Source of the DNA: Eublepharis macularius
Taxonomy: Eukaryota > Chordata > Lepidosauria > Squamata > Eublepharidae
Assembly (NCBI RefSeq): GCF_028583425.1
Contig: NC_072795.1
Coordinates: 9,571,001-9,635,000, forward strand
Reading direction: 5' to 3'
DNA length: 64,000 bases
The stretch's first letter is position 1. Every line of letters starts with the position of its first letter. Shown one piece after another: positions 10,901 through 23,900 of the stretch. The notes below the pieces were generated by a model. It made no database searches. It had not been told where the DNA came from and saw only the letters and a list, made by a program, of their open reading frames with translations. The position numbers were made by a program, and so were the translations under genes.

Positions 10901-13900
10901 CAGAGTTTTTCTGCCAGGCATATGGGCAGTGCTAGGCGGAGCCCCCCTGGCCAGTTGTTGATGGATTGGGCCCTCCCCACCACCAATGCCCCCATTTAAA
11001 AATCCTTGTACTGCGAAGATGCTCTGAAGATGATCTAAGTTTGGTCAGTGGAACTTTGTGCTGCTATGCTGATGTTGATATATGTATTTTAAACTGTGTA
11101 AATTGGATGTTTTTATGGTCACTCATTTATAATAATTGTTTAATATATTTTAACCTTTATGTATCTGTAATCCGCCCTGAGCCTGCTGGAAATGTGGGGA
11201 GGGTGGAATAAAAATCGAAAATAAATAAGTAAACAACCCCCCTGTATATGCTGAGCATTCTGAAATTGTCTCATCCACCACCGTCATCCCCAATCCATAA
11301 TACATTGTTGAAGGTGTCCTGATAGACATTGTTGGCTATCCAACAAAAACAAGCAGTATACATTGATTTTTAACATCGAATTACTTTTAAAGATAGAACA
11401 CTGAAGAAAATGTGGAAACAAACCTCTATATCTGTGCAACAAAATATCTGGAGATGTTTTAAAAATGAAAGTTGGGGACTCAGAGAAGTTCGTGCATTAC
11501 GTCAATAGATTGTTGGACGGTTATTGTGCTATTCCGCTCTAGCATTTGCTGATTATAAATGAAAGAAGCCTGAGGCAGTCCTTCTGATGGTGGAATTATG
11601 GCTGCTGTAGTGGAATGAAAGAAGGAGTGTTCAGGGGAAATTGTCCTGGGGATACTTTATTGCCACTTGTCAATGAAAAGAACATGGAGAACCAATGTAT
11701 TGTGGAAGCCAGAATTAAATAAGGCAGTCACAAATCATCTAAGGGCCAAGCTACACATGACGAATGACACTTGAACGGCAAGTGTATTTCTCCCTGTTCA
11801 CTTGCCCTCCACTCAATCCACTTGCTGTTCAAGTGTCATTCGTCATGTGTAGCTTGGCCCTCAGTCAGTTTTGAAAAATACTCCTACTATTGGACATTGA
11901 CAGAGTCAGACACTATCTGGAAGCAGCCTTTACTTCCTTGCAGCATTAGCTTTATTAGAATTGCTAAAAGTAGGAGGGATTATTGGTATATTTTGGACAT
12001 TTTGGAATGGAACTTGATATATTTCTACAGGTTTTCTAATATGTAAATCAGATCTAAGATTTCAGAGACCTCTTTTTCCTTTAGCTAACTGAACTATCAT
12101 ATCCCACTCTCAGTATCCACTGAGAAAAATAATATTACCATTTTGTAAATACTTTATTTGCAGGGCAGCCATTTGACCCTTCATTGCCCATCACTAATTC
12201 CATCTGCAATACGATCTGTGCTGTGGCTTTTGGACACAGATTTTCTGTGGAAGATGAAGAATTCCTCAGGTTGATGGAAGCCATTGATGATTTTGCCAAA
12301 TTTGTAGCCAGTATCTTTCATTCTGTAAGTCATCTTTTTGTTCCTTGTTGAATCTGACAGGTGCTGAAGAATGTCACATATTTTATTGGTTTGACTAAAA
12401 TGTCAAAGGTTTGAATGGATTCTTTTAAATAGAGGGAACCATACTGGTTAAAAGATTTCCAACAGAACAGGGGGAAAGAAAGAAGGAAAGGATGGACATT
12501 CCCCCACTTGGTACTATGCCTTTGAAACCTTTCTTCTTGGTCAGAGAAGACACTGCACACACACAGACACACCCAAGAAGAAGAGAGGGAGACATGAAAA
12601 CAACTAGAAAGGAACACATCAGTATATAAAGGTACAATGCAGCTTGATTAGATGGGAGGGGTGTAGCAAATCAAATTGCATTGTACCTGAACATCCTGAC
12701 CTCTTCCTTTGCTCCTGTCTTCCCATCTAAGCAAGCTGCTTTGTACCTTTACAAGCTGCTTTGTACCTTTGCTACCTTTGGTAGCAAATCAAGTTGCACT
12801 AAAACTTTACATCCTGATGCCCTCCCTTGTAACACCTTACCCAGCTTTGGCTAGGTTATAAAGGCTCAAAGATTTCCATTGCGACTAGGGAGCTCTGACT
12901 CTCGAAAGTTTACACTCTGAAAATCTCGTCGGTCTCTTAGGTGCCACTGGACTCTAATCTGGCTGTTTTACTTCTACTAGTTGATTAGTTGCTAGACATG
13001 CAAGATCCAAAACTTTTCAAGACAGTACAATAAGAATCCTGAGATATTAACTATCTGCTGTTAGGTTAATCGCTCAAAGCAGGAGTCCAGTGACACCTTA
13101 AAGAACAACAACACTGATTTTAGCATTAGCATTCATAAGGCAGGGCTTACTTTGTGAGATGCAGGATGCTGGAATAATTTTTGTTAGTCATTAAGGTGCC
13201 AGGGGACATTTAGTTGTTTTTTTGCAACAGACTAAAATGGTTACACCTCTTGAATTAGCACCACCGTATTGATGTTCAGGCTTAGTAGCAAGACCTCAGA
13301 AGAAGCTGCTGGTGGCTATGAAAGGCAGTTCACAGAAGACTTGTCAATCTTCTGACAACTTGCTTCATCAGTGAAAAGCACCTTTGGAGGCTGCAATCAG
13401 GAGAGGAAAATGGTAGGGACAGCTGCTTAACCATTCTGGCCAGTTCTACTATTGGTCCCACCTTTCACTCATTGCAAGTTAGTTGGTATAATCCAAGCCA
13501 TAATGCTGATGTGGGAACCCAAAAGAGGTGTTTTACTAACAGTTTCACTGCATGGCCACATGGAACTGATAGGATTTTGCTTTCTTCTTTCCTGTAGCTG
13601 TATGAAATATTCCCACGGATCATGAATCATCTCCCAGGGCCTCACCAGAAGGCACTTGCACATGTAAAAGCTGTGCACACATTTGCAATGAAGGAAATAG
13701 AGAAGCATAAGGAGCATGATGCTGTGCATGAGCCACAAGATTTCATCGATTTCTATCTCTTGCATATGAAGAAAGTAAGTATTCAGCCAGTACGTGAAAT
13801 CAGAAACTCAATCAAAGGTCAGGGGGAGAGAGGTAAATGAAAACTGTAATCTTTGAACATGTATGTCTACCTGCTGAATGAGAAGACTGAAATGATGTCT

Positions 13901-14928
13901 CCATCCTGGCCATTGGATTGATTGTTCAGGTGATAGGTAGTGCTTACACACATTCCAACTGTGCAGAACTTTAAAACGTTTGTAGCACGCAGGGATTTAT
14001 TGTGCTGTGTAGAACTGATGGAAATGGAATGAATTCAGTTGAGCAGGGAGCTTTTCCAGGCATTGATTAATGGTTAGCTTTGTGTGTTGTACTGTGTTTG
14101 TACCTGTCCAAATTTCTTTTTGATGCGTACAGTTATGTTCTATCGCTTTTGAATAATCATTGTCAATCATTCTGTAGATTGATTTGAACGTACTTTGGCA
14201 AAGCAGAGAGCAATAATGAAACTGCCAATAGCTTTCCTTGGGATATAATAAGCAACACAGGATGGAGAACATCATTTGCTCTGTTTGGAATATTTCCCTT
14301 ACCTTTTAACCCACAAGAACCATTGATTGGACTATATATAGCAGAGGAAAGCCAAACTGCTCTGTCGTGGAGGTTAGGCTCAGTCTAGATGAACTAAAAT
14401 ATGTCTTTGTTCTCAGATGGAATCTGGGGGTGGGGGATTCTTTAAGACTGCTTGCAATAAAAACCCATATTCATTTTATAGGTGAAAAGCATGTACGGTA
14501 AAATATTTGCAGCCCAGCATGAGTGGGTAGAGGAGGGGAGGGAAGTATGGTGACAAAAACCACAGATACAGCTGGATGGAGTAAAAGGAGGCCACGGCTT
14601 TATTGAATAACAGTTCATGGAGCATTGGTGATGCATGAGGGATGGATCATGGCCTGCCTGCCAGCCAATGGACTGCTGTGTCTGCTCGGCCCGCTGCTGA
14701 GGCAGTCAGTAGTAGAGGTGGGCACAATCCCCCCCCAAAATACCGATCAAGCTGATTGTGGATCCGCGCCGGCGATGACCCCAGATCACCGATCCACACT
14801 GATCAAGTCCCGTTTCCGATCGGGGATCGGGGAGGCCAAAGCGGAGGGGCGCCCCCCCCACATACTCAGAGCATAGGGGGGGAGTTTTTAACCCGGCGAC
14901 GAGCCACCTCCCCTCAGGGAGGGGACAT

Positions 14929-14998
<70 letters not shown>

Positions 14999-17900
14999 AG
15001 AGCAGAGGGGAGGAATGTTTTTAACCCATCCCTGGCTCTCCAAATAGAGAGAGAGATACACCCCGTCAACAAGTTTCAGCCAGCTTTTTTAAAAAAGCAG
15101 GGATAGAATCCTCCATTCCTCCCCACCCGATTTTAAAAGCAAGCAGCCAGTCTTCCAAAAGCATATTTTAAACAGGAAGGAAGTAAAACCAGGATCCACA
15201 CGGATCCTCGAGGATCCTATGGTTTTTTAAATAGGAAAAACACAAATGAAACATCAAATCACATATTACAGCCAGGTCCACAGACTGAAATATAAAAAAC
15301 ACAGATCCAAAAATATTTGGCGCTGCCACGGTGAAAAAACATGAATCTGAGACACGGATCCTCATGAATTCATATGATTTTTACATTGAAACAAAACAAA
15401 AAGGCTGTCATATTTTAGATCTTTTGGTCCTGTTTGCGGCATTGGACATGATTTGGTTTCGTATAGTGGATTTTGGGTGGCCTCATGTAAAAATCAAGAG
15501 GATCCATGAGGATCTGTGCTTTTGAACCATGTTTTTGCGCCGTGGCACTGCCACAAAGCAGTGGATGAATGATATTCTTGGTCCCATTTGTGGATATGGA
15601 CATGATCTGGTTTTGTATGGTGGATTTTGGGTGGCCCCATGTAAAAATCAAGAGGATCCATGAGGATCCATGCTTTTAGACCATGTTTTTGCACAATGGG
15701 AGTGCCACGAAGCGGTGGATAACTGATTTTTTTGCCCCTTTTGGGACATGATCTGGGATTGTATGGTGGATTTTGGGTGGTCCCATGTAAAAACCTAGAG
15801 GATCCATGCGGATCTGTGCTTTTGAACCGTATTTTTGCGCCGTGGCAGTTCCATGAAGTAGTGGATGGCTGAATTTTTTGGTCCCATTTGTGGCAACAGA
15901 CATGGTCTGTGATTGTGTGGTGGATTTGGGGTGGCCCGACTTAAAAATCAAGAGGATCCATATGGATCCATGCTTTTTTAGCATGTTTTTGTGCCGTGGC
16001 AGCACCACGAATTAGTGGATGCATGATTGTTTTGTTGCTGTCTGTAGACTAGGACATGATCTATAATATGACAGCCTTTTTGTTTTGTTTCAATATAAAA
16101 ATCATATGAATTCATGAGGATCCTTTTAAAAGCATCTGGATCCAGCTTTTACCCACTCCCTTTTAAACACACACACAGAGCCGTGAATGAGGTTTTCCCA
16201 CAAAATACAGTGTTTTAAAAGCAGGTTAAAAACAGAGAGCGACAGACAGAAAAACAGCCATTCCTCCTACAAAGCCCTGTTTTTTTAAAAAGCAAAAAAA
16301 CATTTGGAGTGCCCATGGCTACAGAACACCCCCTTCCCCCTCCCTCCCCTCTCTTCTCCCAAATGGTGATGCGTTGCTGGCTGCTCCGTGGTTGGAAGGA
16401 AGCCCTGCTGATCAAGGAAAGCTGGGCTTCCATTCGCGTTTCCAGGGCGACAGAAGGAGAGCAAACACAGCTCAGGCATTACCCTGGCTCCGTTGCCAGA
16501 GGAATAGATTGCTGGCGCCTGAGTGTCTGCAAATCCCGAACAGAAACCGATTGATACGATCAAGCCCCAAACAAGCAAACCCCCGACCGCTGAATCGGTT
16601 GCCGTGGACGGCACCGATCAGCCGGGTCCCGATGGCACGAACGCCATTATCGGGTTTTTTTTCAAATCGTAATGCCGATTATGCCCATCTCTAGTCAGTA
16701 GGAACCAAGTGGGCGTATACCCCTGTGTTGATCCCCTGCCACCTGGGAGTGAGTATGCATGAAGTGAGGAGAAGGAGGAGCCAGCAACCTTTAAGAACCA
16801 TGCTGATGGACATGAGAGGAACCCTCACTTCCCAGCTTTGATGCCTAGCTCTGCCCCTGGCCAGCCTACCAGGCCAGCCCCCGATTGGCCATCCCCAGGG
16901 TTTGAATTTTCCCGGGTCATGGTTCAATGCAAGGGGCCGCTGAGGAGGCCACATGGCAGAAGCCTTGCCTCCATACCTCTCTGCTGCCCCACAGGCCACA
17001 ACTCAGCCACTAGGTAATTCTGGGAGCCAACATATCACTGATCTAGTGGCTTTTGATCTAATCATGAACATTTAATATTAAAAGTAAACTGGAACAATCA
17101 ATCTCTTTGAGGAAAGGAGGCAGTTGTCTCATTGTAGGTTATTTCCATTTTTCGGGCAGAGTCTGGTGGACGTCTTCAGCCTACAGCCTACTGAAGGAGA
17201 TGCAAACTTTGTACAGAATACAAGACAATAAATATTTGCCAAGTGTCATGGGTCATACTTGTGACCATGAGAAATTTCTAATATAATGTGGCTTTGAGTG
17301 CCGACAAAATGATTGCACAAGTTGGCAATCCTAAAGTCAAAGTCAATGTTAAACAGTATAGGGAATTGCATATATATTTACACATTATAATCCAATCAGC
17401 TCCTCAGAAGAGCTTTCATCTTTTTTCCCTCTCATATCTTGCTTACTCGTTTCTTAGGTAATGCGGTACTCCTGGCTGCCACACAGTGGCTTGAGCTGGG
17501 GACCGTACTTTGCCACTTCGGAAGGAGAAGCAGGCAGAGACATCTCCCAGGCATATGGGGATATAGCTGGGGGGGCGGAGACAAAGCCTTCAGAAGACGG
17601 CTCCGCCCTCCCTGCTGGCAGTTACTCTGCGTGCTCGGCCCACCCACCTCACCCTGTAGTAGTGCAGGATTAGCCGGCTGCTGTTCCCAGAGCCAGGTAG
17701 GAATTTTTTCTCCTCTCCCCATATTGGCAAGGTGGGAGAGGTGGTTTTTCGCCTACCTTGCACTGCAGGCAGAGGTTTGAGTTAATTGGCAATGGTGGTG
17801 CATCGTTGTAAGTCACTGGCAGGAGAGAGTTTGGGGATAGGGAGCGGGCCGGTGAGCACCCCTTGGCAATTCCCCATTGGTGGGGAAATGGGGTCTACCA

Positions 17901-20900
17901 GGAGCGGATGGTATGCTTGTGACGGCTACCACCACCTGGAGACTGCCTGCAGTGAACCCCATGTGTAAGTCCTTCCCTCATGCTGTACGGCTGAGGCTTT
18001 AGGAGCTTGAAGGGGGGAACCATTTTGCCTGGCTGGCCGGGGAAAAGCCATTGCATGGATGGCTCCTACCCGGGGCTGTGGGGCTCGCCCAGACAGGTCA
18101 AGGCGGTGGTCCAGGGGTGACCCCGTGGCTTGACCTGTACCGCTAGTTTGCCCTTGCCGTATTTAATGGTTGATGTTATATTAATAAAGTGGCCCTTTAG
18201 TTCCAACTCCTGTGTCTGCCTCTTCATTCCGACTGGGGTGGCAATTGCAGCTGATCTTATGTTTCTGTACATTTTGTAGAGTCCAGTTTATTCTCAAGAA
18301 AATAACCCATAATGCACAATTGCTTATTAGAATTCTCAAGCTGTTTATCCAGTCCAAAGATTGAGTAAAACACAATACACGTTTGTGTGTGTGTGTGTGA
18401 TGTGCCATCAAGTTGCTTCTGACCTATGGTGACCCTATGAATGAAAACCCTCCAAAACATCCTATCATTAACAGACTTGCTCAGAGCCTGAAAACTGGAG
18501 AACATGGCTTCTTTTGTATTGTTGAAGGCTTTCACGGCCGGAGAACGATTGGCTGTCCATAGTCTCTGAAAAACTTTCTTCCAGCACCACATTTCAAATG
18601 AATCAGTTTTCTTCCTCTCAGCCTTCTTCACTGTCCAACTTTCACGTCCATAAATAGTAACAGGGAATTATATAGTTTGGATTATCTTGATCTTGATCCC
18701 CACAGAGACATCTTTAAGGTTCGATGTATTGTCGAAGGCTTTCACGGCCGGAGAACGATGGTTGTTGTGGGTTTTCCGGGCTGTATTGCCGTGGTCTTGG
18801 CATTGTGGTTCCTGACGTTTCGCTAGCAGCTGTGGCTTGCATCTTCAGAGGTGTAGCACCAAAAGACAGAGATCTCTCAGTGTCACAGTGTGGAAAAGAT
18901 CTTACCTTAAACAACCATCTTTAAGGTTGTTTTCTAGTTCCCTCCCAGCCACTCTTCCAAAACTCAGTCTTCTGATTTCTTGGTTGCAGTCTCCCTTTTG
19001 GTTGATGGTTGAGCCAAGGAATTGAAGATCTTGAACAATTTCAATTTCCTCATTGTCGGCTTTAAAATTTTGTAATTCCTAAGTAGTCATTACTAGAGAT
19101 GGGCACAAAATGGAACACGAACCAAAAAGAACCACGAACTGGCCCAGTTCATGGTTTGTGAACCAGCGGTTCATGGAAGCTCCTTTCCACAAACTTCTGA
19201 CCTGGTATGCTGGTTCATTTGGTTCGTTTTAAAAAGAAATGCTCCTTTCTGTGCCGCTGCAAAGCAGCACGGAAAGGGGCATTTAAACCTGTGGATCAGC
19301 TGCTTGTCGGGGAGACCCCCAACAAGCACCTGATCATTTGGGGGGGAGACCCCCAACAAGCACAGTGGTGCTTGGCTGCCTGTCAGAGAACTCCCAGCCA
19401 GCCAGCCAGCCAGCCAAGCCCCGCTGTTTAAATGATCAGCTGCTTGTCGGGGATCTAAGCAGCATGGAAAAGGGCATTTAAACTCCACTAACTATGAACC
19501 ATGAACCAGTTCACAAACTTGCCCCAGTTCAAGGAAGTTCATGGTTTGTGAAAATGCATGAACCATGAACTGCATGGTTCATTTTTTTCGCAGTTTGTGA
19601 CCACCCCTAGTCATTACTTTTGTCTTCTTGATGTTCAGATGTAATCCTGCTTTGGTGCTTTCTCCTTTAACCTTCATCAGTAGTCATTCAAGTCTTCACT
19701 ATTTTCTGCCAGCAATGTGATGGCATCTGCATATCTCAAATTGTTAATATTCCACTAAATTTCACTCCACCTTCTTCTAGGTCTAATCCAGGTTTCCTTA
19801 AGATATGCTCTGCATAGAGGTTGAACAGGTAGGGAGATAATATGCATTCTTGTCTGCCACCTTTGCCAATTGGAAACCGTTCTGTTTCTCCCTATTCAGT
19901 CCTGACAGTAGCAGCCTCTTGTCCAGAGTACAGGTTGCTCATCAAAACAATCAGATGTTATGGTACCCCCATTCCTTTTATCACTCTCCATAGCTTTTCA
20001 TAAGCCACGCAGTCAAAAGCTTTGCTGTAATCTATAAAACACAGACTGATTTTCTTCTGAAATTCCCTGGTATATTCAATTAGCCATCATAATATGGCAA
20101 TGAACATGAGCTTGAACATCTGGCATTTCTTGTTCCATATATGGTAAGAGTCTTTGCTGTAGAATTTTGAGCATCACTTTGCTTGCATTGGAAATTAACG
20201 CGATAGCCCAATAGTTGCTGCACTCTTTGGCATCTCCCTTTTTTTGGAATTGGAATGTAGACTAAGCTTTTACAGTCTGTAGGGCATTATTTTGCCCATA
20301 TTGTTGTCTCTGCATGTTAGTCACAGAAAAGCTACATATAGAATTTTGACACTATTTCCGTCACCTTTTGCTTTTGCTTCTCATCTATCTAGCAATTTTA
20401 AGAGTTTCCTCAGTCATCCATTTAGGCTTCCCCTTTCTTTTGGTTCCTGGAATAGTCTTTGCACATTCTTCTTGATAATATCTCTGGTTTCAGTCCATAG
20501 TTCTTCTGGCTTATGATCAATTAAACTTAGTATTGTAAATCTGTTCTTTACATGGTCTTTACATTCTTCAGGAATGTTATTCAGATTGTATTTTGGCACT
20601 ATGACCCTTTTAGCAGCAGAAAAGAGAAAGAATGTAGTAGCAGTAAGATGCAAAAAATTTGAAATGGGGTATAAGCTTTCATGAGTCATAGCTCACTTCT
20701 TCAGATAAGCTGCAATATGGCTAAAACAAAAATTATGCAGAGAGTCCTGAATTCCACTGGATATTTGAAAATTCTCCTCTGTGTTTTCTGTACAGTTCAG
20801 TCCATTCTTTTTTGGCAATTTTTTTTAAAAAAATATTTTTAAACAGTAACATTGCACCCCTGCACCTTGTGCCTAAAAAAAAAGAAGTAAGTTTCTTCAG

Positions 20901-23900
20901 ACAATCAACTGACGAAAGTGACCAGTCCTCAGCTGATCAACTCACAAAAATGACATGTTCCTCAGTGAGCTTGCAGCAGAAATTCGGCCCCTTCCTGGCA
21001 AGCAGCTACGCTGCTCAGCCAGGGGCCGTCCATTGCCGCACTGGAGGGATAGACGGCACCACCCCCTCCTTCCTTATATGGAAGTGCTGGGAGGGCTGAG
21101 CGAGCATAGCTATGCAGCTCTGCCCTCCCAGCTCAGTGCGGTTCAGTCGCTCGGTGGAGAAGGACGTCTCCAGCGAGCGACTGAGAGGCGCGGAGCTCGG
21201 CTGTGCTTTAGGCCAGCGGCTTGGGAGGCTTGCCTGCGGGCTCGGAGCTTCCTCGGCGCGGGCGGCGGCGGCTGCAGCGAAGAACGGCGGTAGAAGGGCC
21301 GTTTCAGCGGCCGAGAGCGGCTGCGCCGGCCAGTGGAGGCGCGGCGTGGCGCAGCAGAGCCGAGCGGCCTCCCACTCACCTACCCGGCTTGGGAGCACGT
21401 GGAGTGCGAGCGAATTTGCCGGGAGGGGAGTCAAGGAGCGGGGCGCGGGGAGGCCTGAGCGCCCTTCGGGCCCGTGCTGCTCCCGGGCAGCGAGGCCGCG
21501 GTCCCGGGAGGGAGCCCATGGGTTGGTTCCCCTGCCAGGGGACATAATCTCAGTTGGGAGCCCAGTGGGCGGCGGCTGTTAGCCTACCTTGGGCACCCAC
21601 GCCATTTTACCGGCGTAGTTGCCGGCGGCCATTTTGTGGGCAGCAGAGTGGTCGGCCATTTTGGGCTGCTGCTCATTACTGGGGCAGCGTGGCCTAGTGG
21701 GCAAGTTGCCATTTATTGGGCATAGGCCTGCTTTCCTGGTGCCTGGTTTAGTGGGGATTTATTCCTTCCCCCCCCCCTAAGAGCCAGTAACACCCTTCTC
21801 ATTAGATTGGGAGCTGGCAGGGTCAGCCTGGCCTAGTACCTGTGAGGCGGGGAGGTGACTGACGGTCATTAATTCCTTGTTGTCCTACTGGTCAGTCCGG
21901 CCCAATCTCGTCAGATTTTGGAAGCTAAGCAGTGTCAGCCTTGCTTAGTAAATTGAGGCCTGACCCAATAGTGGTCGGGGGGGGGATTTAGGTATTGAGG
22001 TTGAAGGTTTTACGTGGGGGTTGAAACTGGTGAGTAGCATGGCACCCAAGACGGGTGAAGGGAATTCAAAAGGGAAGCAACCTGCTAAGAGGGCGCCTTC
22101 CAAGCGACCCCCTCCCCCGGCTCTGTCTTCCTCAGACGATGAGGACTCCTTTGGGGAACAGCAGGATATTTTGAAGCGCCTGGAGGCGCTGGAGCGGGCA
22201 AGAGGGGATGCGGTGTCAGTAAGCAGGGGTGCGTACAGTACAGCCAGTGCGGCGAGCATCTGGAATCGCAATTAACCGTGATATTTTGCGCCGTTTATCT
22301 GCCTTGGAAGGTTCTGCTGGATCCCCAGCAGCTGGAGGTTGCAGTGGTCCCCAGCAAAGGTGTCTGATGCCTCAGGAACCGGCTGTAGAAGTGGTGGACT
22401 CACCTGCGGAGTTACCGCCTGTTGCAGTGGCTGTGGACCCGGTGGAGGCACCTGGTAAGGATCATGCACCACACTACCCTTACCCTTGGCCTTGGGGGCC
22501 AGGGGCACAGGCTGCTGCTTGTGCGTTGATTATTGGTCTGCAGGACGCCCCAGCCAATCCTGCGCTGCCCTTGGGTGGGGTACAGCCCACTTTAAATCAG
22601 GCTTTCAGCCTGGCTCAGCAGCAACAGGCAGTTCCCCTTCAAGTTTGGGGAGGCCCATCTTGGGGTTATTATCCTTATCCGGCACTGAACTATGGCCAGG
22701 TTCCTTTTCTGCTATGCCCTTTGGCGATACGGCCCTTCCTTTGGGCGACCATTTGGCACAGGCCACGAGGGATAAAGTTCTACGTAGGGAGTATGTCAAC
22801 GTCTTTTCCGTTCTCTACCATGAATTAGAGAAGGAGGATAAAGATGTGATGGACAATAGAGACAAGGAACGCCTGAAAAAGTGGCGAGTTGACAGGACCT
22901 GGAACAATTGGCTGCCTGGCTTCCTGATTTACGCTGGGGTAATTGCCAGGGCGCTGCCCAACCGGGCTGTGTCTCTGTTTCAGTATCTTGACATCATTCT
23001 GAAAGGTTATAGCGGCTTCTCAGGTGCTGCATGGATGCAGTACGATGTGGAGTTCTGCATGCGGGCAGCAATGTACCCCAGCCTTCCGTGGGACCGCATT
23101 CACCAACAGTTGTGGCTGTCGGTGATGTCTCCTGCCATGCCTAACTTGGGGGACCGTTCGGACAGCGGCCAGGTAGTTTCTCGCAACTCCCAGCCGACTA
23201 ATACCCGCGGCCGGGTGGGACAGCAGGTTCAACACTGGCTGCTCTGCTGGGAGTATGCGTATAAGGGAACTTGCCCTAGGAAACCTTGCCGATTCCGGTA
23301 TGAATGCCCATCTTGTGCGGGCCAGCATCCATACAATGCGTGTGGTAAAGCCCGTCAGGGGTGGGGGAGGTAGGAAGCAGGGGGGCGGCGGCTCCACCAG
23401 CCAACAACCTCCTGGAAAAGGGCCCCCAGCCCGGTAAAGATGAGGGTCCTTGAACGCCTGTTATGTTCTTATCCTCTTAAGGAGGCTGCAGTTTATTGGT
23501 TGGAAGGTTTCAGGGATGGTTTCAGAATCCCTGTTCAGGGGCCTAGGGCCCCATTTTTTATGGTTGAGGACTGGCGTTCTGTTCATGGCAAGGAAGACAT
23601 AGTTAGGCATAAAATCAAGAGGGAATGCACAGAGGGTAGAGTTTTGGGGCCATTTGTGGCTCCTCCAACCCCCAATTCCGGGTGTCTCCTTTGGGGGTGG
23701 TGCCGCAGAAGGCGGCTGGCGAGTATCGCCTTCTCCACCACCTTTCGTATCCTAAAGGTGGTTAGGTTAATGATGCCATCCCTGGGGCATTTGTCTCTGT
23801 CCGGTACACCTCTTTTGATCAGGCTGTGCATTTGGTGTGCAGATGTGGGGTGGGCGCAGAGCTGGTTAAATGTGTTATTAAGTCTGCATTTTGCCTTCTC

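Larger units (their letters stand above)
18382..20610 (-). mobile_element. RTE-BovB LINE, host of other insertions
   Basis: The - strand carries the RTE-BovB 3' end: a gt-rich tail at 18382, then gatgtgccatcaagttgctt. Coding remnants follow: [17 protein letters not shown] near 18440, [15 protein letters not shown] (the RT active-site box) near 19710, and [12 protein letters not shown] near 20480. The frame is broken in many places. It holds a Penelope piece (18722-18915), a hAT-like element (19094-19609) and a short Penelope filler (about 18514-18546). Confidence 0.85.

Noticed and set aside
21100-21560. CpG island or host promoter
   Set aside because: The GC-rich block lies inside the Ngaro-type element leader, between its A1 repeat and coding part.
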